A DNA stretch of 64,000 bases from Chromatiales bacterium (GCA_027076405.1 JALTJN010000196.1:62001-126000); one strand, 5' to 3'. Positions 34,893-44,050 are shown, counted from the stretch's first letter. Made by a program: numbers and translations. The notes: generated from the sequence alone by a model not told the origin.

Positions 34893-36314
34893 TCAAGCAC
34901 ATAGCGCGTTAGATATATCAACCATAGCAATAGTATCTAATTTACAGTATTGCAACATAGGTTGTCTCTTTTTTTTCTTGTTTTCATCGCTTAAAAGGCA
35001 TTCTAAATAAGCGACTTGTGCATCCTGACCATTTTTAACATCGTCTAAGTCGTTATAATTTTTGTGTGGGCACAGCACAGGTAGTACATTTTTAATTGAA
35101 TATGAGCCATGTTGTTCTGGATGATAATAATACTTCTTAACCACAGGTAATAAATCAAATAAAAGGTCAATGATTCGATTTAAGTCGGCAGACAAATCAT
35201 CATACAGAGATGCAAGTTGCTTTAAAATACGTCTTTCAAAACCCGCATTGTAAACAATAACTGTTTTCGAGTTACGGCAAGCGTCAATAAGTGACACTGC
35301 AAAATCTCGGCGTGGATCGTTGCCAGATATATCTAAAAACTCGGCGTGTTTGAGTTTATTAGAGTTATCATGGGCAGTGTGAACAGACCATTGGAACGGG
35401 ATTTGTTCATACGGTCTTGAATCTTCAAAAATAGGCACTGCAAATTGGACTGTTTCAAAATCAATATATGCGTGTGGGTAGGGCAGTGCTTCTAAAACAG
35501 CTTTAGCCCCAGCTAGATGTTCTTTATAACCAGTTTTTACAATGCGTGCAACACGTTCATGGCTCGCTGATAATTTAAAGTCCTCTGGAATATCACGAAT
35601 GTCATAAATACGATTTGAAACCAATTCATGTACAGTCCCTCTATCATAAGGCAAAGCATGCACAGGGTATTCTGCCTTCTCAAATCGACAAATATCGAGA
35701 TATTCACAAGGATAAGGTTTTTTACATTGTTTCCCTGCGACACAGCGTTTAGCCGTCTGTTTAACATTGTCGGCAAGGGAGATTAGCTCGATCACGCGTG
35801 GATAAAGATCACGAACTATTTTAGTAACATCTTCAATAATAAATAAGCTGCTGGCTTCTTCGCCATAAAGGAAATGTTTATTGCAATAAGCAACTCGAAT
35901 AGAGGTAAGCGGTAAACCTGATCCTTCAATCGTGTGCGCTTGGATAGCTACATCCAACAAAATATCATCATCAATTTTTGTCGCAGATTTGATCTCTGTT
36001 AAATGCCAGCCATTATTGTAATGTAAAGCATCGGCATAAATAGTTGTACGATTGGTCTGAAAACATGCTTCTAAAATGACTGCATCACGATTGCTATTAA
36101 TAGCCTTTTGAGTGGCTTTTACAGGCGCAGGGCTTGCACTATGCCCGATAAAGATAGTGTTTGAAAATAAATCTCGGTAGGCTTCCTGAAATAAGTTTCC
36201 GTTAATCTGTGCAGCCGTTAGTGTTTTATTGTTGTTATTGTTACCATCTAGTAAAGCGGCTTTAGCGCATCGGTGATGGCGCATTAATTGTGATTTTGTG
36301 TAAATGTGTTTCAT
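34893..36314 (-). CDS. DUF2779-type nuclease (PD-(D/E)xK-like plus exonuclease-like domain)
   Basis: 473 residues. The N-terminal half looks like a RecB-type nuclease: WHLTEIKSATKIDDD (E-x-K) near 125, followed by a Cys cluster CVAGKQCKKPYPCEYLDIC (about 190-210) that could hold an Fe-S centre. The C-terminal half resembles a DEDD/RNase H-like exonuclease: HAYIDFETVQF near 285 and YCKLDTIAMVD near 455. Such proteins are scattered on plasmids and in defence-rich regions. Function not established. Confidence 0.75.
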   Translation of the reverse strand: MKHIYTKSQLMRHHRCAKAALLDGNNNNNKTLTAAQINGNLFQEAYRDLFSNTIFIGHSASPAPVKATQKAINSNRDAVILEACFQTNRTTIYADALHYNNGWHLTEIKSATKIDDDILLDVAIQAHTIEGSGLPLTSIRVAYCNKHFLYGEEASSLFIIEDVTKIVRDLYPRVIELISLADNVKQTAKRCVAGKQCKKPYPCEYLDICRFEKAEYPVHALPYDRGTVHELVSNRIYDIRDIPEDFKLSASHERVARIVKTGYKEHLAGAKAVLEALPYPHAYIDFETVQFAVPIFEDSRPYEQIPFQWSVHTAHDNSNKLKHAEFLDISGNDPRRDFAVSLIDACRNSKTVIVYNAGFERRILKQLASLYDDLSADLNRIIDLLFDLLPVVKKYYYHPEQHGSYSIKNVLPVLCPHKNYNDLDDVKNGQDAQVAYLECLLSDENKKKKRQPMLQYCKLDTIAMVDISNALCA

Positions 36315-36349
36315 GGTTGCGTACCTATTTTCATCGTTTCGTTAAAATC

Positions 36350-36377
36350 ATTATCGCAAATACACAAATTCCCGCAC
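36350..36377 (-). promoter_or_regulatory. GTGCGGGA-family promoter, DUF2779 gene
   Basis: GCGGGA, 14 bases ending TGC, GATAAT (extended -10). Confidence 0.72.
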
Positions 36378-36383
36378 GCACTT

Positions 36384-37190
36384 TTATGCCACAATGAAGC
36401 GATCAGTAGAGTTCATCTTATACGCTCTGTAATTTTCAGGGTTATTACCATTTAATGCCGCATCAGGACTCAAGCTATCGGAAATCAAAACGGTGGAAGC
36501 ATAAGCTTTATTGCACTGTATTGCGGTGATATTGTTTTTTTTGTCTCTCCGTAATGCGAGAGCATCATGAGCATAAATATCAAGCGGATAACCGTTCATG
36601 AAAAAATCATCAGGTTTGTTGGCGATATCCGACAACATGGCTTCATAATGTTCATGCGCTGTTTCAAAAGCAAGTGTATGCCTGGCTTCAATGTATAATA
36701 AAAAATGGTTAAACAGGTTTTCTTCGTAGAAATACTTATCATGTATTAACCGATCATGTATGGCAAACTGATAACGAGGTCGTTCTAAAGTAGAATTAAA
36801 AACAGTTTGTAAATGTTTAACAAGATCACCGCCCCGTGGCAAGCGAAATTGTTTATCTGTTTTTTTAATGGGTAGATCAGAAAACAAATCATCTGCCATA
36901 CTTTGCAGTTTTCCTGACAGGTGTTGTGCCATTGTTTTTTTGGGTATATCTATCGGTCTTATACCGAGTTTGATATAAGGGCGTGTAAAATAGAGCGAGG
37001 CGGCTTGCTTAGCCTGGTACCAAAAGTCATGGCGTAATTTATTATGGACAGCGTTACTTTGAAAGGCAAAGCGTGAATCATTGCTATTGAGAAAGCGAAT
37101 AAACCGAGGTGATCTAATAAAAGAAGCGAGCTGATAAAGCATGATCGCAAACGAGATATTTTTGTTTTCAATGGTTTCAAGTGATTTCAT
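36384..37190 (-). CDS. Hypothetical protein, 268 aa
   Basis: No family recognised. Start set at MKSLETIENK (37190). The upstream Met at 37250 lies within the promoter. Basic, helical, with no signal peptide. Monocistronic in appearance. Confidence 0.65.
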   Translation of the reverse strand: MKSLETIENKNISFAIMLYQLASFIRSPRFIRFLNSNDSRFAFQSNAVHNKLRHDFWYQAKQAASLYFTRPYIKLGIRPIDIPKKTMAQHLSGKLQSMADDLFSDLPIKKTDKQFRLPRGGDLVKHLQTVFNSTLERPRYQFAIHDRLIHDKYFYEENLFNHFLLYIEARHTLAFETAHEHYEAMLSDIANKPDDFFMNGYPLDIYAHDALALRRDKKNNITAIQCNKAYASTVLISDSLSPDAALNGNNPENYRAYKMNSTDRFIVA

Positions 37191-37222
37191 AATAATTGCC
37201 TCTAGCTGGTTTAGATGGAAGC

Positions 37223-37250
37223 AGTATGTATGATTAGATAATTCCCGCAC
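37223..37250 (-). promoter_or_regulatory. GTGCGGGA-family promoter, 268-aa gene
   Basis: GCGGGA, 14 bases, CATACT. Transcription start near 37216 rules out the longer start. Confidence 0.68.
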
Positions 37251-37259
37251 CTAAAAACA

Positions 37260-37517
37260 TTATTGATAAAAATTATCTTTATTGATTTCTGTAGGTTCAT
37301 CAATGCTTGCGATTGGCACTGTATTAAGTGTTAATCCGGCAGCATTTGCGATTAAAAACACGGTATTGATATTACCTTTACCTTTTGTTCGTAAGCGCGA
37401 AATGCTCGCGGGCGAACAGCCTGCTTTTTTTGCCAGCTCTTTTATATTCATGCCATTATATTGGGCACGATCAATAATTGATTCAAGTAAATGTTGAAAT
37501 TGTTCATCAACAGTCAT
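37260..37517 (-). CDS. XRE-family HTH regulator, 85 aa
   Basis: Cro/CI-type HTH at about 25-60: NIKELAKKAGCSPASISRLR with a preceding helix and a following GNINTVFLIANAAGL. Size is right for an antitoxin or small repressor. It is the last gene of the 38.3-37.3 kb unit. No toxin partner was recognised next to it. Confidence 0.8.
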   Translation of the reverse strand: MTVDEQFQHLLESIIDRAQYNGMNIKELAKKAGCSPASISRLRTKGKGNINTVFLIANAAGLTLNTVPIASIDEPTEINKDNFYQ

Positions 37518-37531
37518 TATTAGCCTCTTTA

Positions 37532-38008
37532 TTAAATAATGTACTTTAATTCGATGTAAAAAAAGCTATCGCCAGTGTAATAACAGTGATTGTGCGTTAT
37601 TTCATTATAGTAACGAACGATATCCTCTGGTGTCACATCAGCTAATAGCGCGTTTATCATGGTTTTTAAACCATCGAAATCGTAACTAACGTTATCAACC
37701 AGCCAGAGATCGTCGCCTTGATATGATGCTGTTAAGTCGAAATTAGCTTCGATAAAATGTTTAATCACCTGATCAACGCTACTGATAACGGCATCTGCAA
37801 GCAATACTGTCATTTCATCAAAAGAATGTGTTGTACAGCGATTAGGTTCAATCCACTTTGCATCATTATTCGTAGTGATAGGTAATCCAAAATGCTCAAT
37901 TGTTGAAAAAGCAAAATAAGTCGCGTCGTCTTTAAAGGCAACCCAACCATCTGTATTATTCCAAAAACCTTCGCTGGGGGAGAAAATAATTCTATTAGTA
38001 TCATTCAT
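37532..38008 (-). CDS. Hypothetical protein, 158 aa
   Basis: Start chosen at MNDTNRIIFS (38008), overlapping the upstream stop by eight bases. Acidic, soluble. NHCYYTGDSFFYIELKY at the end. No family recognised. Confidence 0.6.
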   Translation of the reverse strand: MNDTNRIIFSPSEGFWNNTDGWVAFKDDATYFAFSTIEHFGLPITTNNDAKWIEPNRCTTHSFDEMTVLLADAVISSVDQVIKHFIEANFDLTASYQGDDLWLVDNVSYDFDGLKTMINALLADVTPEDIVRYYNEITHNHCYYTGDSFFYIELKYII

Positions 38009-38318
38009 TACAAAAAGCCCATGAATCGTTGGTTGATTGTGCCCATACATTTTGATCGAGCGAGGGTAGGGATGTATCGCTTTCTACGGTGATTATTGGT
38101 TGTCCATCTTTAACACCATTTATCTTATTAATGGTGCCGCCACAATACTTGCCGATCACTTCGGTAATATCGCTAAGAAAATCGCTATAAAGATCGCACT
38201 CGTCAAGTGCTCCTAATGACTCAGGTGACAGTATTAATGTTGAGACTAGCTGTGCAAGTTCTTGATGAGTGAGATCAAGTGTTGTAATAACAGTTTGGTT
38301 TCTTAGTACATCATTCAT
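38001..38318 (-). CDS. Hypothetical protein, 105 aa
   Basis: Acidic, small, no family recognised. First gene of a three-gene unit with the HTH protein at its end. Ribosome site GGGAAC before ATG. Confidence 0.6.
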   Translation of the reverse strand: MNDVLRNQTVITTLDLTHQELAQLVSTLILSPESLGALDECDLYSDFLSDITEVIGKYCGGTINKINGVKDGQPIITVESDTSLPSLDQNVWAQSTNDSWAFCNE

Positions 38319-38347
38319 AAGTTGTTCCCGTAATTTGATAAAGGATT

Positions 38348-38375
38348 ATTATGGGCGATGTAATAATTCCCGCAC
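38348..38375 (-). promoter_or_regulatory. GTGCGGGA-family promoter, 38.3 kb unit
   Basis: GCGGGA, 14 bases, CATAAT. Confidence 0.68.
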
Positions 38376-38378
38376 GTA

Positions 38379-38693
38379 TTAACTGATCTCAATAGTGGCA
38401 TCGTCCGGGGGCATAGTGGAGAATACGATTTTACTGGCTTGTTCGCTGTCAATATTGAACATCTCATAATTGAGCGTATTACAGTAATCGCACATTTCGT
38501 CATAACTGGTAGCGTGGCACCAGATTGTTGGGATAGACAGGTAGCCTGGGGAGTTGGCGATGGTGAGGGCGATCCCAATGGTTTCATCATGATCGGTATA
38601 GGGTGCAAACGCGCAAGCGGCACCTTTGAGAGATTGAATCTTTTCGTTAAGACCTGAGTGTTCACGGGCTTGTTCAGTAAGTGCTTTAATCAT
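38379..38693 (-). CDS. Hypothetical protein, 104 aa
   Basis: Follows the integrase stop by two bases, so co-transcribed with it. No family recognised. IGIALTIANSPGYLSIPT suggests a small alpha/beta domain. Confidence 0.6.
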   Translation of the reverse strand: MIKALTEQAREHSGLNEKIQSLKGAACAFAPYTDHDETIGIALTIANSPGYLSIPTIWCHATSYDEMCDYCNTLNYEMFNIDSEQASKIVFSTMPPDDATIEIS

Positions 38694-38695
38694 GG

Positions 38696-39643
38696 TTATT
38701 TATATTCCTTTTTTTCTTTTAGTTTATCAAGTAAGTGAGAAGCAGGGTTAATGTTCAGGTGGTTAGCCTGTAGATAGCTTTGTGCTACTTGCGTATTTTG
38801 ATGGCAAGACAGTGCCATAATATTGGCGATGGAGACGCCCTGGCTATCGGCTTCGGTGATGAAGCCGGCGCGCAGGGAATGAGCCCCGAAGTCATCGGGG
38901 TTTAGGCCGGCCAGTTTTGCGCGGCGTTTAACAATTTTATTGATAGATCGCCCGGAGAGGGAATCGGTCAATTGGCTATTTTTCTTGATGGCCCGGAACA
39001 GACGACCTTGCGTGATGGCGGCTTGCTCAAGCCAATGATTAAGGGCTTGAGCGGCATAACCGGTAACGGGCAGGAGGCGTCCTTGTCCGGTTTGGTCATT
39101 TTTGCTGTGACGCAGGGTGAGGTGGTAGCCATCGAGGGTGGGGGTAAGATCGTTCACATTTAAGGAGGCGAGTTCATCGCGTCGTCGACCGCCACTGGCA
39201 AACCCGGTGAGCAGAATGGCTTTATCTCGGATGCCGTGCAGGGAGTCATCACAGGCATCGAGTAATTGACTGAGCAGTTCAAGTCGCAGGGCGATTTTTT
39301 TATTAACTGGTTGTTGTTGTGCCCGGGTGGCGCGTTGCAATAACAATTTGATATTTGGGGCGGCGCCGGGTGAGGGGTAGCCGCGAGTTTGGTGTGCCAC
39401 GGACAGGGAAGCGATATAGCGGCGCAGGGTGTTGACTTTGACGGTATTGAGTTTGTCAAGGATGAACGCGATCAGGGTATTGTTTTGGACGGGGTAATGT
39501 TCGTCCAGGTTCAGGTGTTGTTTTGTCCAGTCAAAGAAGGCATTGAGATCGCGTTGATAGGCGCGCTGGGTACTATGGGCGGTGCCTTGTGCGTAGATGG
39601 CATCGACTTGCTGTTGCAGATTGTGTGGTAGTGAGTTGTTCAT
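38696..39643 (-). CDS. Tyrosine recombinase / integrase
   Basis: 315 residues. N-terminal SAM-like core-binding domain (about 5-110: AYQRDLNAFFDWTK). Catalytic set: Arg in GGRRRDEL (153-155), HSLR (His255, Arg258), His281 and nucleophile Tyr290 in AQSYLQ. XerC-like in size. Visibly more GC-rich than its neighbours, suggesting separate acquisition. Could resolve plasmid dimers or integrate the element. No attachment site was identified. Confidence 0.9.
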   Translation of the reverse strand: MNNSLPHNLQQQVDAIYAQGTAHSTQRAYQRDLNAFFDWTKQHLNLDEHYPVQNNTLIAFILDKLNTVKVNTLRRYIASLSVAHQTRGYPSPGAAPNIKLLLQRATRAQQQPVNKKIALRLELLSQLLDACDDSLHGIRDKAILLTGFASGGRRRDELASLNVNDLTPTLDGYHLTLRHSKNDQTGQGRLLPVTGYAAQALNHWLEQAAITQGRLFRAIKKNSQLTDSLSGRSINKIVKRRAKLAGLNPDDFGAHSLRAGFITEADSQGVSIANIMALSCHQNTQVAQSYLQANHLNINPASHLLDKLKEKKEYK

Positions 39644-39650
39644 GGTGAGG

Positions 39651-39678
39651 ATTATGGTTAGTTGTTGGGTTTCCGCAC
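39651..39678 (-). promoter_or_regulatory. GTGCGGAA variant promoter, integrase
   Basis: GCGGAA, 14 bases, CATAAT. Only seven bases separate the -10 from the integrase ATG, implying a leaderless message. Confidence 0.6.
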
Positions 39679-39821
39679 GTGGTAAATGTTAAAAAAAGGG
39701 GTTTTATTTTGTTGTGGTTCCATAAATACTACATTAACGGAACCTTAAAAAGATAAAAAGGAGTGATTTTGGAGAGGGGTGGACGTTTATAGTAATTAGA
39801 TAAATAATTATTGGAAAGTCT

Positions 39822-40535
39822 ATGAGCCGAACATTATCGAGGTTACAGATTGAATCGCTGGATACTCGTATAAGGGAGTGTGAGCGGTACATAGTTGCTC
39901 ACGGGGATTTATGTGTAACGCAGCGAGAGGATTGGATAAAGGGGTTAGGTAAGTGGATGGATAACATGCGTTTAATAGCGCGCCGAGATCCGAATGATTT
40001 ACGGGTTCGCTATATTAAAAAGAGGGTGCCATTATTTATTTGGGAGCCGCTTAAAGATAAAAACCATTTGTCCAAGTTGGACAAAATTAAGCATTCATGT
40101 GGCCATGATAATTATAATGATTGTTACCGGGATGAGTGGATGAGGTCTTATGAATTATTGGTTGAGCACAAGACGTTAACGGGGACAACGAGAATAAAAT
40201 TAACGAAGCGAAAAGATGAATTAAGCTGTCTGTCGCGCTGGGTAAAGCGGCAGCGAGAACGGTATAGATCGGGTAAAATGTTGCAATGGCAAGAAAGATT
40301 ATTAAACGAGATAGATTTTGATTGGTCTATTGTAGGCAGGCAGAATGGTACCTGGATTGTCAATTACGAAAAAGCATTGGAGTATTTATCAGAACATGGG
40401 AAGTTGCCGACCAACCGAGACAAGGACAAAGGGGCGGCAAATTTAGGTCGATGGGTGAGTAGGGAAAGGGTTAAATACAAAAAAGGTAAACAAGATATTT
40501 CACGTGAAAAACTATTAGTGAATATTTTTAAGTAG
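39822..40535 (+). CDS. Helicase-associated (HA) domain protein
   Basis: 237 residues. At least two repeats of the pattern found in helicase-associated domains: WIVNYEKALEYLSEHGKLP then LGRWVSRERVKYKKGK, with an earlier copy around residues 10-50. No helicase motor is present, so this is a free-standing HA protein, probably nucleic-acid binding. Plus strand, against almost all of its neighbours, and without a family promoter. Confidence 0.72.
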   Translation: MSRTLSRLQIESLDTRIRECERYIVAHGDLCVTQREDWIKGLGKWMDNMRLIARRDPNDLRVRYIKKRVPLFIWEPLKDKNHLSKLDKIKHSCGHDNYNDCYRDEWMRSYELLVEHKTLTGTTRIKLTKRKDELSCLSRWVKRQRERYRSGKMLQWQERLLNEIDFDWSIVGRQNGTWIVNYEKALEYLSEHGKLPTNRDKDKGAANLGRWVSRERVKYKKGKQDISREKLLVNIFK

Positions 40536-40546
40536 ATTCTTTGAAA

Positions 40547-40750
40547 TTAACTAATGTATTTATCCTCTAATTCAGCAAGGGCTAGATCAAAATACAATGA
40601 CGCCATGATATTGCCGTGATTGATAGGTTTAATATCGCCATCCTCGCCATATTCGATACCAACACCATCATCTTCATTATAGCCGATAATAAGCGGGTGA
40701 GTGTGTTTGCAGTTTCCGTACTTAAAAATGATTTCAAATTCAACACTTAT
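40547..40750 (-). pseudogene. 5'-truncated gene fragment related to the 41.1-41.6 kb gene
   Basis: A 67-codon frame with no start codon (bounded upstream by a stop). Its first part (FEIIFKYGNCKHTHPLIIGY, NEDDGVGIEY) matches the N-terminal half of the gene at 41086-41556, but continues into a different C-terminus (GEDGDIKPINHG... ending EDKYIS). It therefore seems to be the displaced tail of the original gene. Confidence 0.7.
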
Positions 40751-40787
40751 TTATCAAACGCAATGTTGCTAATACAGTAAAGGTTCT

Positions 40788-41027
40788 TTATTGAAGTCGC
40801 TTATAAACGGCACCGGTTGAATTTAGATGACCATCATAAATAAAGAGAGCTATTTTTTGATCATTATTTGGTTCTTCCAATATTAAGACTTCGCTGGGTT
40901 CTCCTTCTGAATAAAGATCCTTTCCTTCAAATCTCATTTGATAATCATTGTCGTTAGAAAGTTTTTCAATATCAATAAATCGGTATGACTTATTGATAAG
41001 CAAATCACTAATTGTTTTTAATTGCAT
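40788..41027 (-). CDS. Hypothetical protein, 79 aa
   Basis: No family recognised. Acidic. Between the gene fragment and the chimeric gene, so possibly inserted during the same rearrangement. Confidence 0.55.
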   Translation of the reverse strand: MQLKTISDLLINKSYRFIDIEKLSNDNDYQMRFEGKDLYSEGEPSEVLILEEPNNDQKIALFIYDGHLNSTGAVYKRLQ

Positions 41028-41085
41028 TTTTTATTTCCTATTTGCAGTTATAATCTAAACCAATACTGGTTTTACTTATCCTTAT

Positions 41086-41556
41086 TTAATTAATAACAAT
41101 CCCGAAATAAATCAGGCGGGCTACGGTTGTTTCGATAAGCTGGTCGTTTAGTGTATTAATACACCAACTATGCTGGCGCCATAAACCATCTACGGATAAG
41201 CCGTAGCCGGTCATGATAGCAACGTGTTCATGTTCATCCGCTAATAGAGCGGCATTATCGTGACAGCGACAAGGTTTACCTGGCTCCATTAAAACATTCT
41301 CCCCTGTGAGGAAAACGCCTTTTAAAAGCAATTCAAACAGATCAGGTTCGTGGCGGGGAAGACAAGCGTTATATTCGATACCAACACCATCATCTTCATT
41401 ATAGCCGATAATAAGCGGATGAGTGTGCTTGCAGTTCCCGTATTTAAAAATGATTTCAACCAGAGTGCCACCTGTAAGCACTTTAAAAGAACTATCGATC
41501 CCTGTTGATACTAATGCATCAGTGATCTTTACCGACCTTTCGGTTAAAAACGACAC
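41086..41556 (-). CDS. Chimeric protein: N-half as 40.5 kb fragment, C-half as 41.9 kb gene
   Basis: 156 residues. Residues about 35-65 match the fragment at 40547. From CLPRHEPDLFELL onward (about residue 65) the protein is nearly identical to the last 92 residues of the gene at 41905 (CHDNAALLADEHEHVAIMTG, RQHSWCINTLNDQLIETT). The junction lies at the YNA/CL boundary. Function unknown. Confidence 0.75.
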   Translation of the reverse strand: MSFLTERSVKITDALVSTGIDSSFKVLTGGTLVEIIFKYGNCKHTHPLIIGYNEDDGVGIEYNACLPRHEPDLFELLLKGVFLTGENVLMEPGKPCRCHDNAALLADEHEHVAIMTGYGLSVDGLWRQHSWCINTLNDQLIETTVARLIYFGIVIN

Positions 41557-41849
41557 TCAATTCCACCCCAAAAATTGTTGTCATAACGTTTTTCGCTTAC
41601 CAGATCAATCATTAGGTGTAGTTCGCCTGTGTCTTTATTTAGCAGTCGATATTCTTCTCTTTTTACTGTGGCGCTCTCATCCATTTGTCCCTGGATTATT
41701 TTTTTTGATGTAAAATTAACAGAACATAAAAATGACTCTACTGCATCCTCTATACAACTAAACTGCACTGGGGTTTTAACTTCGTTAATAATATCGAAAT
41801 GTGAGCAAACCCAATTATCATCATCTTGCTTAATTTGTAATTCATACAT
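41544..41849 (-). CDS. Hypothetical protein, 101 aa
   Basis: Overlaps the chimeric gene start by 13 bases. No family recognised. Trp-containing N-terminus (DDDNWVCSHFDI). Confidence 0.6.
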   Translation of the reverse strand: MYELQIKQDDDNWVCSHFDIINEVKTPVQFSCIEDAVESFLCSVNFTSKKIIQGQMDESATVKREEYRLLNKDTGELHLMIDLVSEKRYDNNFWGGIECRF

Positions 41850-41904
41850 TTTATTGATCCAACTGTGTTAAAAATTTGGTAACTTTATTAACCACAATAA
41901 TAAT

Positions 41905-42366
41905 TTAATCGACAACAATTCCGAAATAAATCAGGCGGGCTGCGGTTGTTTCGATAAGCTGGTCGTTTAGTGTATTAATACACCAACTATGCTGACGCCA
42001 TAAACCATCTACGGATAAGCCGTATCCGGTCATGATAGCAACGTGTTCATGTTCATCCGCTAATAGAGCGACATTATCATGACAACGACAAGGTTCACCT
42101 GGCTCCATTAAAATATTCTCTCCTGCGATGAAAACCCCTTTTTCAAGCAATTCAAACAGATCAGGTTCGTGGCGGGTAAGGCAAGCGTTATGCCCGGCAA
42201 AGGCAACTAATTTGTTTTTCAACTCAAGCAAGGATTCATTACTGTTAAGCGTGTCGTCCTGGGCTTCATCGAGTCGCGCCATCCATTCAGGATTATAGGG
42301 TTTAATGATAGAAGCAACAGATTGCTGTAGGGCGAGTACGTTTTGCGTATAGGCATTTAATGGCAT
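41905..42366 (-). CDS. Hypothetical protein, 153 aa (parent of chimera)
   Basis: Helical N-terminus (residues 1-60), then a His/Cys-containing domain (CRCHDNVALLADEHEHVA) that might bind metal. The C-terminal 92 residues are shared with the gene at 41086. AGGACACTT precedes ATG. First gene of this unit. Confidence 0.68.
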   Translation of the reverse strand: MPLNAYTQNVLALQQSVASIIKPYNPEWMARLDEAQDDTLNSNESLLELKNKLVAFAGHNACLTRHEPDLFELLEKGVFIAGENILMEPGEPCRCHDNVALLADEHEHVAIMTGYGLSVDGLWRQHSWCINTLNDQLIETTAARLIYFGIVVD

Positions 42367-42394
42367 AATAAGTGTCCTAAAAGAATAAAGGGAT

Positions 42395-42422
42395 ATTATC
42401 CTTATCTGCCAGATTCCCGCAC
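42395..42422 (-). promoter_or_regulatory. GTGCGGGA-family promoter, 42.4 kb unit
   Basis: GCGGGA, 14 bases, GATAAT. Confidence 0.7.
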
Positions 42423-42428
42423 GTACTA

Positions 42429-42680
42429 TTACTCATCTGGCACTTCAACATAGAAGAACCGAGCATCACGTTTAATCATCTTAGCCTCAGCCGGATATGA
42501 TTCATAAACAGCACCAATGTACCAGTCCGCAATAGCCTGCGCTTCATCATCGCTTTCGCACTCATAAACATCGAAATGATTATCATGATCACCAATGGTA
42601 ACCTTCTTATCATCAGTAAGAGTATTTGATTCGGTTTTGCCATGACCGTATGTTTCGATATGCTTATATTGATAATCCAT
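42429..42680 (-). CDS. Hypothetical protein, 83 aa
   Basis: Acidic. DAQAIADWYIGAV near the middle is compatible with a small alpha/beta fold. Last gene of the 43.9 kb unit. No family recognised. Confidence 0.6.
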   Translation of the reverse strand: MDYQYKHIETYGHGKTESNTLTDDKKVTIGDHDNHFDVYECESDDEAQAIADWYIGAVYESYPAEAKMIKRDARFFYVEVPDE

Positions 42681-42709
42681 AGTATTCCCCTTTGTTGATT
42701 GATAGTTTA

Positions 42710-43915
42710 TTAGTTGTTAACCACTAAACGCAAACGCATTCCGTGTTTATCATCGACATTAGAACGAATGAAATCATGCGCGGTACGCAAATCGGTAAAT
42801 GAAAGCCAATATCCCCAGCCCGCACAATCAAGCCGATAAACGTGGTATTCATCAGCGCTGAGATAATCGTCTGTAGTTTGTCCATCTTTGACGGCACGAC
42901 ACGCCTTTTTGTCCGCGTCGGTAAGCAAATCAGCAAGATGTTCATCAGTCCGTAAACGCGGGCGAATAGATTGAAATAGCCAGCGCTGGCGAGCATCCAG
43001 TGCGCGTTTAAGCATAGTAAAGAAAGGTGTCTGAATACGCGAATCAGCTTGTTTTGAGGAAACATAGTCAAAGACACGGCAGGCGAGAGCGAAGCGTTCT
43101 TTATATTCATTATCGCTGTCGAAGGTGAACAGTGTTTGTACATCGCGGGTACACAACACCCCGTTATTTAAGGCAAAGGCTTTATCTTCCTCTTTGCTCT
43201 GGCTGTCAAACGGCAGTGCCATAAATAACGGATCACCAAGTTTGCGTAAACGACCAGTGGGGACAGCATGAGTGCATAATTCTGCCAAAACACGTTTAAG
43301 CAGGTGCTCCCAGGTGAGCGTGTAGGCGATGATCCGCTGTAATGAATGGCGTGTATAGGTGCCTGTACAGATAACAGTGTCAAACATAGACAGCGTAAAG
43401 ACGTTAGCTTCATAATTAATGGTCAAACCGTGAGTTAGCCGGCATTGGGTTCCCAGATAATTACGAGGCGTGTTATGGCGTAAATACTGGTAATTCTCTA
43501 TAACCCGATAGAAGCGGTATTGCTCGTCACGGGCGCGTAGTTTAAGCGGTGATGCATCGTTGTTAGTGTCGTCCTGTATAGACTCAATATAAGCCAGCAT
43601 ACGTTGTGAGAGCATAACCTGTTTATGATCCCGGTAGTGAATGCTTTTTGCGAGCCATTTTAGAGGAACTTCGGCCTTAACTTCATCGGGAATGCGTTCT
43701 GATGTATGACAAACCTCAATCTCTAGCATTTCTTCGCGGTATTTTAGTACGTTATGGAACACGTGCCGTACATCGTGAGAGCGGTGTGAGTTATTGTCCA
43801 ACACGGATTGTTTAAGCGCCGCAATCTCTTGTAGTGTCCAATGTAGTGGATTGACAGGTCTGTAGATATGACCACCAGGTTCTACGGAATAGACAGATAA
43901 GTTACGTTTAAGCAT
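42710..43915 (-). CDS. Hypothetical protein, 401 aa
   Basis: No family recognised. Start set at MLKRNLSVYS (43915), because the Met at 43963 overlaps the promoter. Several Arg/His-rich helices. The last part (DCAGWGYWLSFTDLRTAHDF) is separate. Co-transcribed with the 83-aa gene. Confidence 0.65.
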   Translation of the reverse strand: MLKRNLSVYSVEPGGHIYRPVNPLHWTLQEIAALKQSVLDNNSHRSHDVRHVFHNVLKYREEMLEIEVCHTSERIPDEVKAEVPLKWLAKSIHYRDHKQVMLSQRMLAYIESIQDDTNNDASPLKLRARDEQYRFYRVIENYQYLRHNTPRNYLGTQCRLTHGLTINYEANVFTLSMFDTVICTGTYTRHSLQRIIAYTLTWEHLLKRVLAELCTHAVPTGRLRKLGDPLFMALPFDSQSKEEDKAFALNNGVLCTRDVQTLFTFDSDNEYKERFALACRVFDYVSSKQADSRIQTPFFTMLKRALDARQRWLFQSIRPRLRTDEHLADLLTDADKKACRAVKDGQTTDDYLSADEYHVYRLDCAGWGYWLSFTDLRTAHDFIRSNVDDKHGMRLRLVVNN

Positions 43916-43953
43916 AATTGTTCCTTGTGTCGTCTTGATTTGTTGTTGGAAAC

Positions 43954-43981
43954 AGTATGCCAATCGGGTTTATTCCCGCAC
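43954..43981 (-). promoter_or_regulatory. GTGCGGGA-family promoter, 401-aa gene
   Basis: TACGTGCGGGA, 14 bases ending TGG, CATACT. Confidence 0.72.
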
Positions 43982-44050
43982 GTAAAATATAAACAAGTAA
44001 ATCAGATCAGTATTAAAGCTCACCACTTTAGAAACGAGTAACACAGAAAA

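Noticed and set aside
37260..38008. Toxin-antitoxin pair (XRE protein plus the 158-aa gene)
   Set aside because: The HTH gene is antitoxin-like but the neighbouring protein has no recognisable toxin motif.
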